A DNA stretch of 64,000 nucleotides from Arthrobotrys musiformis (lineage: Eukaryota; Ascomycota; Orbiliomycetes; Orbiliales; Orbiliaceae): positions 1,240,001 through 1,304,000 of the forward strand of contig JAVHJL010000001.1 in NCBI GenBank assembly GCA_036971715.1, given 5' to 3'. Below, piece by piece: positions 36,215 to 48,268 of this stretch. The notes beneath the pieces are model-generated. The model was not told the origin of the DNA, ran no database searches, and was given only the letters and a program-made list of their open reading frames with translations. Both the position numbers and the translations under genes were made by a program. Every line of letters begins with the position of its first letter. Positions within the stretch are counted from its first letter, which is position 1.

Positions 36215-38252
36215 TTACCTCCTCCACTCTCTTGCCCGTTCTCTATCTCTCTCGCGTTCCCTTTCGCGTTCTCTTTCTCTATCCCTCTCTCTGTCTCGGT
36301 TTCTATCACCGCCACCCCTGCCGCCGCCGCCACCACCACCAACACTACCTCTTTCATCTCTTCTTCTTTCGTGGCTGTCTCTCCAATCCCTATCATCCCT
36401 TGGCTGCCGATCATCCCTGGGCGGTCTGCTGCCATCGCTCCTGTATGACGGGATGTATGTATCGGTTTTGTCTTTCCCTCCCTTGCCTTGCCTTCCATGT
36501 CCGTGTCCACCGGCACCTCCTTCGGGTGGGGGTGCTCTTACATCCCTTGTTTCCCCTCTCTCGCCGTCTTTTTGCCATGCCGGTCGTCTACCACCAGGTG
36601 GAGGTGGCGGCGGCCTAACATGCCGTCCATTGCCATTCATGTACGGCGGGGGTACCTCACCATTCCAATCAGCCGACGGCCCAACCCCGACAGTTCCACC
36701 TGCAGGGGCAGGTGGTAGTGGCCTCTGGCCTCCCTTCTTACGTCGGTCAAGCTCGTGGCTGTCTTCAAATTCAGGGAGGTCGGACGGTCTAGAAGGACGT
36801 GGGTCAACTTTGAAATACTCGTGCTCCAAGGCGTCCATGGCGTTTATTCGAGTACGAGGATCGAGCTTGAGAAGTTCCGATAAAAGTGCCACGCCTGAGC
36901 TTCCGAGTCTATTTCGCGGAATCAAAATTAGTTGCTTGCCGATTAATCGAAGGAAGGCCATCGGACAACTCACATATTAAACTGCGCCTCTAGTGTGCGG
37001 TGGTGGTTTCCAAAGGTCTTGACAAGCCTTGCGTCAGGGAGTCTCTCCCACCCAGGCATGTTCCTCTCGTTCGGCGAACCGCAGAGTTGGAAGATAAGTT
37101 CGATTTGATGCGTATCGCTGTTTCCTGTCAAAATCGGCCTCCCTTTCTTCATCTCTGCGAAGACGCATCTGATATGCAGTGTTAGTATTGATTTTTCTAG
37201 GTGCAGAGAAAAACGGCATTCGTCTTTACCCGACTCCCCAGATGTCAACCGCGGCGGTGTAGTTTCGTTCTCCAAGGCACAGCTCCGGCGCACGATACCA
37301 TCTGGTTACAACGTTGCCTGTGTACTGTCGCAATGCAACGCCACCTCCGGACCCGGGCGTCGGTGCTGGCTCGTCGAATCGTCTTGCCAATCCAAAATCC
37401 GCAATCTGTAGGATACCCTTGTTGCTGATGAGTAAGTTGGCGGCTAAGGACACATCTCCGTGTTAGTACGGGAAACAATATAGCCGTCAAACGAATTCTT
37501 TCGATGTACCTTTGATGTCTCGGTGTAGAATGTTATTCTGGTGAAGGTACTTGATCCCGTCGAGCAATTGTAGCATAAAGCATTTGATTTGGGGCTCGCT
37601 GAGGTTGACTTGAGGATTCTCGAGTAATCCAGAAAGATCGTAATGCATATATGGCGTAACCATCATTATTACTCCTCGTTTCTGCCCATCCTTCCCCCCT
37701 GCTCGGTTGACAAAACATTAGCCGTCTACCTCGGCAATCCGAATCTCTGGAAGTAACGTACTCGTCGGTTTATCCACTGCCATTTCCAATAGAGGTATGA
37801 CATTCTTGTGTCGTAACTGTTTTAAATATTTGATTTCTCGAAGTGCAGTAATTGGAAACTGTTTCCGGATATGTTAGTTATAAATCGACACTACGGCCCT
37901 GGGATTCGGTTTACATACCCCTTCCTTCTCATTAGTGACCGTGAATTGCTTCATTGCAACCGTTGCTCCATTCCTGGTATCCTCGGCTTTGTATACCAAT
38001 CTACAACCCCCCCACAGTTGTTAGGTCTATTTCTTTTTGCCGTTCGTCGCTCTCCCAAGTCCGTAAGAAGGCGATGCCTTACCCAAATGTTCCTTCTCCA
38101 AGTTTGCTTATCTGCTTGTAAACTGCACGCGACGAACATCCCCGGAATTTATGCGCGCCAGTATTCCGAGGGTCTTGTATTGACGGCCGTTTGGAAGGTG
38201 TGGGACGTTCGGCGACCGGAGAATCCGGCGCACGACGTTTCGAGGGCATCAT
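36215..38252 (-). CDS. bur1: BUR1/CDK9-type cyclin-dependent kinase, 546 aa
   Basis: Serine/threonine kinase of the P-TEFb/BUR family, which phosphorylates RNA polymerase II CTD and elongation factors. Seven exons join in phase: 38252-38083, 38000-37919, 37858-37762, 37698-37510, 37443-37230, 37168-36974, 36908-36215 (1641 nt). Visible: Gly loop LGEGTFG (51-57), VAMK lysine (K74), PITALRE cyclin-contact helix, catalytic HRDIK-AANLL, ADFGLARRF, and the T-loop YTGNVVTRWYRAPEL typical of CDK9/Bur1. The C-terminal 200 residues are Pro/Gly-rich and end in a long Arg-Glu/Arg-Asp alternating tail. Introns have CTAAC branch sites. The ATG at 38252 was taken; an in-frame ATG at 38618 would add about 120 unlikely residues. 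It diverges from the NLR gene. Confidence 0.9.
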
Positions 38253-38877
38253 GCCCTGCGGTGTCCTGTGAGAATCCACCTTTGTTATGTAGAGAGTGGG
38301 GTCCTTGGGGAGAGAATTTGGTGGCTGGAGTGGGCGGTGATGCCAATGACGCGAAGGGACCAGGGGTAAAGAGCCTGCAGCTTTCGATGTATTCAACGTC
38401 CGGGACTGGAGAAAACGTGGCAGGGAAGCCGATGGGGTTACGATGTCGGCAGGACCGTGCTTTGTGAGGCCAAAGACGGGCGTGTAGATGGAGCCGGATG
38501 GGCGGAAGGATGGGAGGTTGAGACGGTGAAGGTTGATTGATGGCGATGATGATGATGTTGTTGATCGAGTGGATCCATAACAACCACATGGAAGCCAAGA
38601 CTTCCATTCTTGGCACAAACCCAGGAAAGGAAGTATGCGGAATTCAAACGAGGCTTCAAAATTTATATGATATCAATGCAATTGATATAAATATAAATGT
38701 GAAACCCCGCACTGTGCACATATGGTGCCAATCATATTATATTGTCCCTACAGTTTCTATCGATAGTAGAATATATATACTTACCTACCATACAAAAACT
38801 TCGCAGGCTTGGGAGCCAGCTTCGAGGTGACTTGAAGGGTCTGTAGCAGACTTTCGACTTGAATTCAATCGAAGGCC

Positions 38878-38903
38878 GGCCTTAGTTTAATTAAAATAAG
38901 GCC
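38878..38903. promoter_or_regulatory. 26-bp near-palindrome in the NLR promoter
   Basis: GGCCTTA and TAAGGCC arms flank a TTTAATTAAA core, giving a 26-bp inverted repeat with one mismatched pair. It ends 68 bp before the NLR start codon. The same element with minor changes occurs at 8626-8651 in the relic copy. It could be a dimer-binding operator-like site or core promoter element. Function is inferred only from symmetry and conservation. Confidence 0.5.
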
Positions 38904-38971
38904 GTAAGCCGACTTGGATCTTCCGCATCAACTCGTAAGTCTGCCAGTAGTCCGTACGGTAGGCATACAGC

Positions 38972-41900
38972 ATGTCCTCCCGCCCGAATCGGGACTATAC
39001 CATCGGATGGATCTGTGCACTCCCTTTGGAGATGGCTGCGGCGCGCATGATGTTGGATGAGGACCATGGAATACCACAGGAACAACATGGTTCGGATCAT
39101 AACATATACCATTTGGGAAGCATAGGGAAGCATAACATCGTGATTGCATGTCTTCCCGCTGGCGTCTATGGTACAACCCCCGCGGCTACAGTTGCAGCCC
39201 AAATGCTCTCAAGTTTTGAGTCTATTCGTTTCGGTTTGCTGGTGGGCATAGGTGGAGGGATCCCCAGCAGAAAGCACGATATCAGGCTGGGTGACATTGT
39301 TGTCAGCCAGCCTGTGGATTCACACGGGGGGGTTGTGCAATACGACCGAGGAAGGAGCACCGGCTCACTTAACAAGCCGCCATTGATATTGCTTAATGCA
39401 TTATCGAGCCTTCAATCGGATCACGAGTTACATGAGAACAGGATCCCCGAGATACTATCAACAAAATTAGCTTCAAGGTCGAAAAGAGTCCAGCGCGCTT
39501 ACTCACATCAGGGTATCTTAAACGACAACCTATACTTGACAGCCTACGAACATCATGTTGCAGAAGCTAACAGCACAAGTATACGTACCTGCGAACTGTG
39601 TGACGCTACTCAGAGAATAACCCGTTTAGACCGCAGTACAGTCAATCCAGTGATCCACTACGGTGTTATTGGATCGGGAAATAAAGCAATTAACGACAGC
39701 AGTATCAGAGATAGCCTCGGGGAAGAGCTGGGTGTGATTTGTTTGGAAATAGAAGCTGCCGGTTTAATGGACAACTTCCCTTGTCTTGTTATCAAAGGGA
39801 TATGTGATTACGCAGATTCACACAGACATAAAATTTGGCAGAGATATGCTGCTGCAACTGCTGCTGCATATACAAAAGAGCTTCTCGACGTTATTCCCGC
39901 TAAAGACGTCGCTCCAACCGCGCCTGTCAGTACGATAATAGGAATATTGAATCAGGGTTAGGTTCCCTTCCCGATCCCCGTATGCGCATTGTTCGGGTTC
40001 GAAACTAGCGCGAGAGGTATAGGTGCTAATTTATTCGCGAAAACAATTCTTTTCTAGTTGATATATACAGTGCAGAATAATTCGTAAGTATCATATGTAT
40101 ATCACCACTCTAGTTATGAAACCTTATTAATGCATACTGTGCGATAGTGAACGAGCCGAATACGAGAGACTTCTGGATAAAATACCTCTTGCCGAAGGAG
40201 CTACCTTCGATTCCAATACTCAATCTTATCATTCAAAGTGTCTCCGGGGGACCAGAGTTGAACTAATCGACGAAATCCACAACTGGCTCAACAAGGATAC
40301 GGGGAGCGAAGTAATCTTCTGGCTCAACGGAATGGCAGGCACTGGAAAATCGACAATTGCTCGGACCATTGCTGAGTCATTGACGGATGACTATCAACTC
40401 GGCGCTAGCTTCTTCTTCAACAGAAACGAAGAATACCGTTCCAATCCTCGGAGGGTTTTCACTACTATTGCATTTCAGCTGGCCCGGAGCATACCCAACC
40501 TCGGGGGCTTTGTCACAAAGGCCATTCAAGCCGACCCCATGATAATCATGTCGACATCAACCCAAAAATAGTTCGAAGGTCTCATCTGGGGACCTTTGTC
40601 GAAACTGAAGAACAATCCGGACATGGATTGGGACTCAAACCGCGCTATCGTTATCGATGCTCTAGATGAATGCAGCGACCCGGGTGAAATCAAAACCATC
40701 ATCGAATTGCTTTCTCGGCTTAGCTCTTTGAAATATATCAAAGTCGTATTAACAAGCAGACCTGAGCTTCTCATTTGTCTTAAATTCGAGGAACCTCATC
40801 TCGAGGGTACTTACCAGGATTTTTCGCTAAAAAAAGTACCTCAGGATATCATAAAGCGGGATATAAAGGCTTTCTTCGATTATGAATTGGCTATCACAAA
40901 ACGGAATCGAAATCTGACTGACTGGTCCCCCGAGGAGTCTATTCAAGCATTAACCGATATGGTGCACCCTCTATTCATTGTTGCAGCAACAGTTTGCCGT
41001 ATCCTTAACGACCCTAAGCATCGTTTCGATCCTCAACACATGCTAGAGAAAATCCTCGAGCCTCGTAGTACAATAGGTCGAGGACTATCCGGCGTCGGTA
41101 GCACTTACATTACGGTCTTGGACCAACTAATCGGTGGCATCGGAGATTCGTATTGTCGAGACCTCATCATAAAACAGTTTCAAGAGATCGTTGGCACAAT
41201 TATCATCCTCGTCACTCCACTCTCCATAAACTCCCTTGCATCTTTTGTGAGTGCCGGGAGGAAAGCAGTGGGAGGAGCCTCAATATCTAGCCCCGGGCCT
41301 ACATGTACAGTACGAGAAGTCCGGGGAATTCTGGATACCTTACAGTCAGTTCTCAGCGTCCCAAAGGATAACGAACGACAAGTCCGGCTACTGCATGCCT
41401 CTTTTCGCGATTTCCTTACCGGTGCGGACCTTAAACAACATAGTAATGCAAACTTTTCATCACTGTGGATCAATCAAATGGAGAGGGACAAATCTATAGC
41501 CATTATGTGCCTGGAAATACTCTCTCGCTGCCTACGCCAAAATATATGCCGCTTGAAGAGCCCTAGCAGTCTAAGATCTTCGATCGACGGTGAAACGATT
41601 GAGAAATACATAAAACCCGAAGCACAGTACGCTTGTTGTTATTGGGTCAGTCATTTGGAACGAGCTGAATTCCGTATTCACGACAAAGACATGGTCCACC
41701 TCTTCTTGCAGCAGTACTTCATCCAATGGCTTGAAGCGCTCAGCATACTAGGAAAGGCCTATGATATCATTTTACAGATCCGTACTCTGCAATCAATGAT
41801 AGTAGGTATTCCGATTTAGCACCGCAAACACGCAAGTATATAATTTTGACATTTTAAATCTAGGCTCACGATAGTATCGAAGTGTTGGAATTTATCAATG

Positions 41901-44900
41901 ATGCTCACCGCTTTGTGTTGGCGAGCCTGTCAGCGATTGATGCTACACCCCTCCAGCTATACTCATTATCTATCATCTTTGCGCCGCGTGATTCTATTAT
42001 CCGAAAGACTTTTATAGACCTCATTCCAAAATGGATCCGAACAGTTCCGGAAGTCGATACTGGCTGGGGCCCGGTCCTGCGAGTCTGGGATCATGACTAT
42101 AACAAGGCTCATGCTCAAAACCTAGTTCAAGATAAACCGAACCCATTTGCAAATTTTGAGGGAATAGTACGCGATAGTGTGAATTGCGGAGCAATAGAGT
42201 TCTCGCCGGATGGAAAAATTCTCGCATTCGCAAGTGACAACCTCTCGATTACTCTATACGACTCGTTTACAGGAGCAGAAGTACGAACGCTCCGCGGGCA
42301 TCAAGATTTGATCCACGGGATAAAATTCTCGCGGGATGGAAAGTTAATCGTATCAGTCTCAAAAGACAGAACAGTTAAAATCTGGAATTCTATTACAGGA
42401 TCCCTTAAACTTACTCTCAAAGGACATAAAACCAGTGTTAAAGCTGCGGCATTTTCCCCGGATGGAAGTTCCGTCTTTTCAATAGCTTCTGATGCACTGT
42501 TGCAGTGGGACTGTACCTCTGGCGACTTACAGAGAGTCTCGAAGGGACTTTTCACGCTGGGCTCGGGTTTTAAATTTTCTCCAAATGGACGACTTTTAGT
42601 TTCAATACCGGATGATGCAATCACATGGATATGGAATACAAAGTCCAAACAAGCACAAGCTTTTCTTATGAGTAAAGAGGGAGGGAAAGCCGCAATCAAT
42701 CAGAGATCGTTGATGGTATTGTCCCATGATGGGAAAGAAATTGCGGCACAGGGAATTTCCGCCAACGGGAAGCACAGGCGTGTAGGGGTCTACTCTACAG
42801 CTACAGGGGAATACCTGCGGACCCCTCTCCAAGCGAAACCAAAACGTATATATGCCATGGCCTTTTTGCCTAGTGGTCAGCTCGTGGTAGTTTCTAGGCG
42901 TCATAGGCACGCCCGAAGTCTTTCTCTACCCACACACCCACGGTGGGGCTTGGAGGACTATGATGACTCGGATAGTTCGATTTACCCGGGCTCCATAAAT
43001 CTAGGACCCTGGGAACGGGACTTTGGGACCCAGAGACCCTCAGATGTGGTCTTTCAGAACTTGAGCACAGGTGAACACCAAGTTATCGATGCCTGGCGGG
43101 ATACGTATTGGGGTCAATGGTCTTCAGTAATCATCTCTCACGATGGGAAATTACTGTTATTTTTGTTTTGTTATCCTGCCAAAGAACAGAACCGCTCGGG
43201 CGAATTTCAAAGCCAAATCGATGTTTGCGGGTCCACTGGTAGACGGATCCGCCAGGTGAAGCTACTTTCCCCGGAAAGGATTTCTAGCCATGCCCTTTCT
43301 CCGGGCAACAAACTGGTAGCCGCGATAACATGCACTGGCTCCATCACACTCCACGATTTTAAAACCGGGGCGCTACTACGGACCTTGCGTTTGTCTGCAG
43401 CGCCAACTGCAGACCGTGTATACCATCCTGCAAGAGAGGATAACCAAGTGGGTTTGGCTGTGAGATTCTCTCGAGACGGGAAACGGATTGCATCCGCCGT
43501 TGGAAGAACCATCAACATTTGGGACTCACAAGTACGAGGGGCAGGACTGCTAGAAACAATAGAAGGACAGTGGCACGACATTTGGGGGATTGACTTTGCC
43601 TCAGACGGAAATCTAATAGTGCTTGGGCCTGACGGCGCTGTGAAGGTCCTGGAATCAGGTACTGGAGAACCATTGCAGCCGGTGTACAACCTTGAGGGCA
43701 ATGCATACGCTTCGGTTAACGCGGCTGCCGCGATTTCGCCAGATAACAACCTTCTCGCGGCTACGCGAGCTAAGGAGCTGTACCTCTGGCACCTACCTAC
43801 AGGGACCCAGCTCTTACCTTATCCACCTGGTTGTACTGAACCCGAATGGTACGTTTATAGAAGGTACTCTCAACTTACTAGAGGCCGTGATTTAGGGTGG
43901 AGAAATCTTATATTTACCCAGGATAGCAACAAGATCATTGTACACACCTATTCCACAGACTGGATGATTTCTCGGGGGCTAGATATATACACAGGCCCTG
44001 AACACCTTCCGAACCTTTCAGTAGAGCCACAAATGGCAAGCCGATGGTCGAGGCTCGTATCGAGGATAGACACGGACACGATCCCCCCCACGAAATCAAT
44101 GGCTATTTCGCCGAGTGGCTTGTTCGCAATGGTAAGCGAAAGGGTGATAACGCTACTAGACCCGGCGGGCCGCGAACCAGAGAAACATCGATGGAGTTTT
44201 CAGCTAGACAGACGAGGAAATGACACACTTCTCTCTATCGGAGCCAGATGCCAAGACCTCCAATTTTGGGACACGTCCACCGGGGTACTCATAGGGAGTT
44301 TCTACCCACCATGGGGAGGAAAGATTCCACCAAAGGTATTAACATTTTCAACGAGTGCATCCAGAGTTTTCATGGCGACTCGGAAAGGCGTAGCCTCTAG
44401 CTCTTCCAAGTTAAAAGATTCCCAACGTCATACACAAAGATTCTTTGATGTGGTCAAAGTCTGGAACGGCCAAATCCAAACAAAAACATTTTCAGAGGGG
44501 TGGCGATTCGTCTTGAATCGGAGTTGTATTGATCGCGACGAAAGTCCTCCCGACGAGCGATACTACCTGCCCGTCCCTACCTGCTTCTCATATGATACAA
44601 CGCTGTTCGCGATCGCAATGAGAGATTCTATAGGCATCTGGGATATTACCGATTCAGAGCAAGCCGCAACTTGTCCCGTCTGGTATTACGACGAGTCTAG
44701 TCTCGTCCCCAGCGAGGAGCCTAGGAGCATAGCACAAGAATTCTGGAGAACGGTTGGTAGCTGGTTTAATAGTGTGCCCCCGCCAATGAGCCAGGATCTC
44801 GAATCCGAGGATGACCGGGCCAGCCATCATAGAAGCTTCCAGCCGCATGTCTCTGTGCCAATCGGTTCAGTGATATCAATTGCCCTTTCCCCAGACAATA

Positions 44901-45724
44901 CGCTGCTTGCTTCTGCTTGCGAGGCCTCACAGCCGTTTATCAAAGTTTGGGACCTCACCAAAGGAGAACTATGCTGCCAATGGCTATGGTCTGAATATAG
45001 TGAGGACTGGCGCCTTGTGGTGGAGACTGAGAGCCTAGGGCTCAGTTTTTCCCCAAGCGGAGAGCTTTTAATGGCAGTGGGACGGCAATATATCGAGCGG
45101 ACTGAAGAGTTTGGTAACCAGCCTAGTGTCAATGTTTACCCCCTTGTCATCAAAATCTGGCGGAGCGATTCCGGGAAACTACAGCGCAGCTTCATCTACC
45201 GTCAACGCATCCCGCTACTCAGTCAGGATGATATCCAGCGTATCCTTCAAGAAATCGCAATCTCACCAGACGACAAGCTAATCGCAATGCACACCACAGA
45301 CCTCCCTGTCAGTCTGGGTATGGAAATACCTGAAACCCGAGATGTCGTCCTTTTGGATATAACAACCGGGGAAGAAGTACAAAAAATCCACGTCAACCAA
45401 CATTCCGCTTCTTTAAGATTCTCCGAGGATGGCTTACAATTAAAAACAGAGTTTGGCGTGTTCGACGTTGATCGCGGGTTCAAAAACACGATTTATTTTA
45501 GCCAAAGTTTCCACAATATCGCTGTTGATGGCGATTGGATATCTCGAAATGGCGAAAGGATTATTTGGATTCCTCACAGAGTTCGGAGGGGTAAACATGA
45601 ACTGAACCCTTACGTCTATGGGAACACTGTGTTCCTTCACACTGTAGCGATACAGCCGATTTTGGGCTTCGCCCCTCCAAACGACGAAGACGAATGCGAA
45701 GATTCGGCAGCACGTGAGCTATAG
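38972..45724 (+). CDS. NOD-like receptor: PNP_UDP - NACHT - WD40 protein, with one in-frame TAG
   Basis: Fungal NLR; relatives act in non-self recognition and programmed cell death. Model: 38972-39956, micro-exon 40071-40083, 40148-41801, 41864-45724 (6513 nt, 2170 codons, all in phase). Exon 1 is a nucleoside-phosphorylase-like domain (YTIGWICALPLEMAAA, GIGGGIPS, LEIEAAGLMDNFPCLVIKGICDYAD). Exon 3 is the NACHT NTPase with Walker A GMAGTGKST and Walker B AIVIDALDECSD. Exon 4 (1287 codons) has degenerate WD40-type repeats, for example IEFSPDGKILAFAS and IKFSRDGKLIVSVSKDRTVKIW. A single TAG at 40569-40571 (codon 474, context TQK-stop-FEGLIWGPL) interrupts the NACHT domain between Walker A and B, where relatives usually have Gln; the rest is intact. 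The first splice is uncertain: an alternative joins 39925 to 40057. The final stop is TAG 45722. Confidence 0.85.
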
Positions 45725-47156
45725 TCGCGCATTAGGGCGTCTCTTTTATCCCACGGATCTTTTCCCCTATAATTTAACTTAATTTCTTTTTAATTTATAG
45801 ATCTTAAATACAATTACATTTTTTAAAGGTTTTATCTATCAACAATAAACATCGATTACTAGGATTTAACCCGGACGAGTAACTATTCTGGAAATTCTAC
45901 AAAATACAACAGTTGTCAGAATTATATCGACACTCAAATAATCAATACAACATTTTTACAAGCCTCCAGACCCCCAATAAATTCATAGGACAGATTCCCA
46001 AGGCCATGCAGTATCAAAAAGGCCTATCCATGCACCTGCATGCCGAGTAATTATAACTGCCCAATCCAGCGACCTGCGTAGCATGGTTCTCCATAAAATC
46101 CCAACCCTCATCAAACACAAAACCGAAAAGGTGACCGGGTATACCTGTGTAACCCAAATCCAAACCCTGACTTCCGGACCGGGATATACCACAGCGGCAC
46201 ATGGAAACCTATTTCAAGTTTTCAAAAGCCATTGGATACTTATTTATTTATATATGTTGATCAAATCCAACCTTTAGCTGTAGAAAGCCGCGAAATAAAT
46301 CCAAATCTTCTATATCTACACTTCCAGTTTATCTCGTAAGCCAAATGCTACTGTGTCTGCTTCCAGTTCCAATCATAGAGTTTTATAAATTTACCCTGCA
46401 AACCCCATAAATCTCGTAACTACGGCCATTCATATCAATAACCCATTGTCTACTGGTACCCCCCGTCTTCTCCCATCGGAACGCAAGTAGCAAGCACACC
46501 TCCTCGATCGTGAGTACCCCCGATCCGCATATGCAACCCCTCGCCTCCAACCCTCCCCTGTCCACAAGACTAACTAATCAACCCCCATGGTACATACCAC
46601 AGTCCGCATACGGCAATCTTTCAAAAAGCGGAAATACAACGTTGCTCCAACGCACTCAACTCGTTAGTCCTATCGTCCTTACTTTAATCCGTACGAGACT
46701 GGTTTATCAATCGATAAGCTGTGGATTTAAACAGATTTCAGTCTGGATTTCGAGACAGATTTAAACACTCGTTTCAAAGAATACCAAGCTCCGCGCATGG
46801 GAGAGGGAAATTTGAATTTATGAAGTATCAAGAATTTAAATTCTACCGTTGGGAGATCACCCCGCTCGCATGCATAATTTTAATATCTATTAACCTTCCC
46901 GAACGGATTCGAGGCTATTCCCGAACTTAAACTTCCACCCCCAGCTTCATATAGGAAGCATCACCCCCAATCGAAATAGGTATTCACATCTTCCCAAACA
47001 CCAATCCCCAAATTTCACAAAACCAATATCTCACTGGTCTCGTTCCCAGACGTCACAAAGGGGCTATACCACCATCAATAACTACAAAAACTACCCCTTC
47101 ACCAAATCAATACGTAATACACCACAATATCAACCAACCCATAAAGACCCACCCCC
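45725..47156. other. intergenic region between the NLR and ACBP genes
   Basis: A/T-rich just after the NLR stop, then C-rich toward 47157. Two short minus-strand coding-like frames are listed separately. A block near 46330 (TATCTCGTAAGCCAAATG) resembles one at 24935 and may be a dispersed repeat relic. Nothing else was supported. Confidence 0.4.
46014..46565 (-). pseudogene. possible fragment of an unidentified reverse-strand gene
   Basis: Two minus-strand open frames (46565-46383 and 46202-46014) translate to protein-like sequence, for example GVLTIEEVCLLLAFRWEKTG and IPGHLFGFVFDEGWDFMENH. They have plausible codon use and could be exons or remnants of one gene. I could not join them by convincing splice sites or find a start, and no family is recognised. 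Treat as a weak candidate. Confidence 0.2.
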
Positions 47157-47501
47157 ATGCCCCCCCGCCGCCCCTCAAACCCCCAATCCCCCTTCACAAA
47201 AGCCACAACCTCCGCCACAACCCTCCTCTCCCCCAAAATCGACTCCAACCCCGATCCCCTCCAATCAATCCGCGACTCAACCTCCCTCTACGGCTTCTAG
47301 ATGCAAGCAACAATAGGCGACTACCGTCCCCCTTACTCATTCCCAACCTCCCCGCAAGGATCCGACGGAGAAATCTACGAAAGAACCGCTTGGTTGAAAT
47401 GGATGAGTCACCGGGGTATGTCCAAAGACGAGGCACAGCAGAGGTATATCGAGATGGTGGGGAGGTTGATGGTTGAGTACGGTGTAGCTGTAGAAAGCTG
47501 A
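47157..47501 (+). pseudogene. acyl-CoA-binding protein gene with one in-frame TAG
   Basis: The frame from ATG 47157 to TGA 47499-47501 (115 codons) has the ACBP layout: FTKATTSATTLLSPK, then DPLQSIRDSTSLYGF-stop-MQATIGD, then ERTAWLKW, GMSKDEAQQRYIEMVGRLM. These match the acyl-CoA-binding motifs LYGLYKQATVGD, KWDAW and GMS-x2-EA-x2-YI-x2-V. TAG at 47298-47300 (codon 48) replaces the conserved Tyr of LYGxYxQAT. No GT dinucleotide exists between the start and the TAG, so a GT-AG intron cannot remove it. ATG follows the TAG directly, but a protein starting there would lack the first helix. ACBPs bind long-chain acyl-CoA in the cytosol. Either a recent pseudogene or a gene whose UAG is recoded or edited. 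Confidence 0.75.
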
Positions 47502-48268
47502 AGAGCATATACCATCTGGGTTTTTCCGTGGATTGGGTGCAATTGGCGTTTTGTATTCAAGATTGGCGGGAGATTTTTTATTATAACGGGTGTAGAATGT
47601 ATTATAAACATATGGACTTTACTTTCGTTACATACTAATATATGTATATTGTCTCGTAGACCAGGGCTGACCGAAGTATACCACCCTATAAACGACGATA
47701 CCAATTCTTACAATCAAATGAACAGATCCGTCGGCATCCACAGCCAGAGACCATATCACGAATTTGGAAAGTCTACGAAAAGGCACAGAAATGTTTTCTC
47801 CACGGCCACAAAAACACATTAATATTCACCCCCTCGTCCCCCCACCCCACCACAAGCACGTAAAGTAATAACCCCTCTCGCCCCCCCTCCTCTAATAAAA
47901 ATACACCCCCCACCCCCCCTCTATCTATACATGTGGCCATCTCGTGGAGAAACAGAATATCAGATAATCGCAAGATGTTCTAAAGCGTGTTCATCTTGGC
48001 GAAAAAAAAAAAAAAAACATTACGCCTTGTCTCGTAAAAACACCACCCCAGAAACGCCTCCAGTGTAAACATAAAAACAGAAAACACATCTAAAAGTCGT
48101 ATGAGAAACATAAACGCCGTATACGCCACTTAGGTAGTGGCAACCACAGAAAAAAATGCGCGAAAGTAAAAACGCCCCCCGACGCCGCAACCATGGGTAT
48201 CGTGCATTAAAAGTCGTAATCGTCGTAAAAAAGTAGAAGAGGGGGAGAGAGGCGGCAGCCACGACCAG
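47502..48268. other. 3' flank between the ACBP and WAPL genes
   Basis: Convergent intergenic region, C-rich on the plus strand at 47820-47930, with a poly-A run at about 48002-48016. It probably holds the 3' UTRs of both genes. No gene seen. Confidence 0.5.

Noticed and set aside
35842..36516. 224-codon minus-strand open frame
   Set aside because: Overlaps the BUR1 tail in a different frame and runs into low-complexity sequence; a shadow of BUR1.
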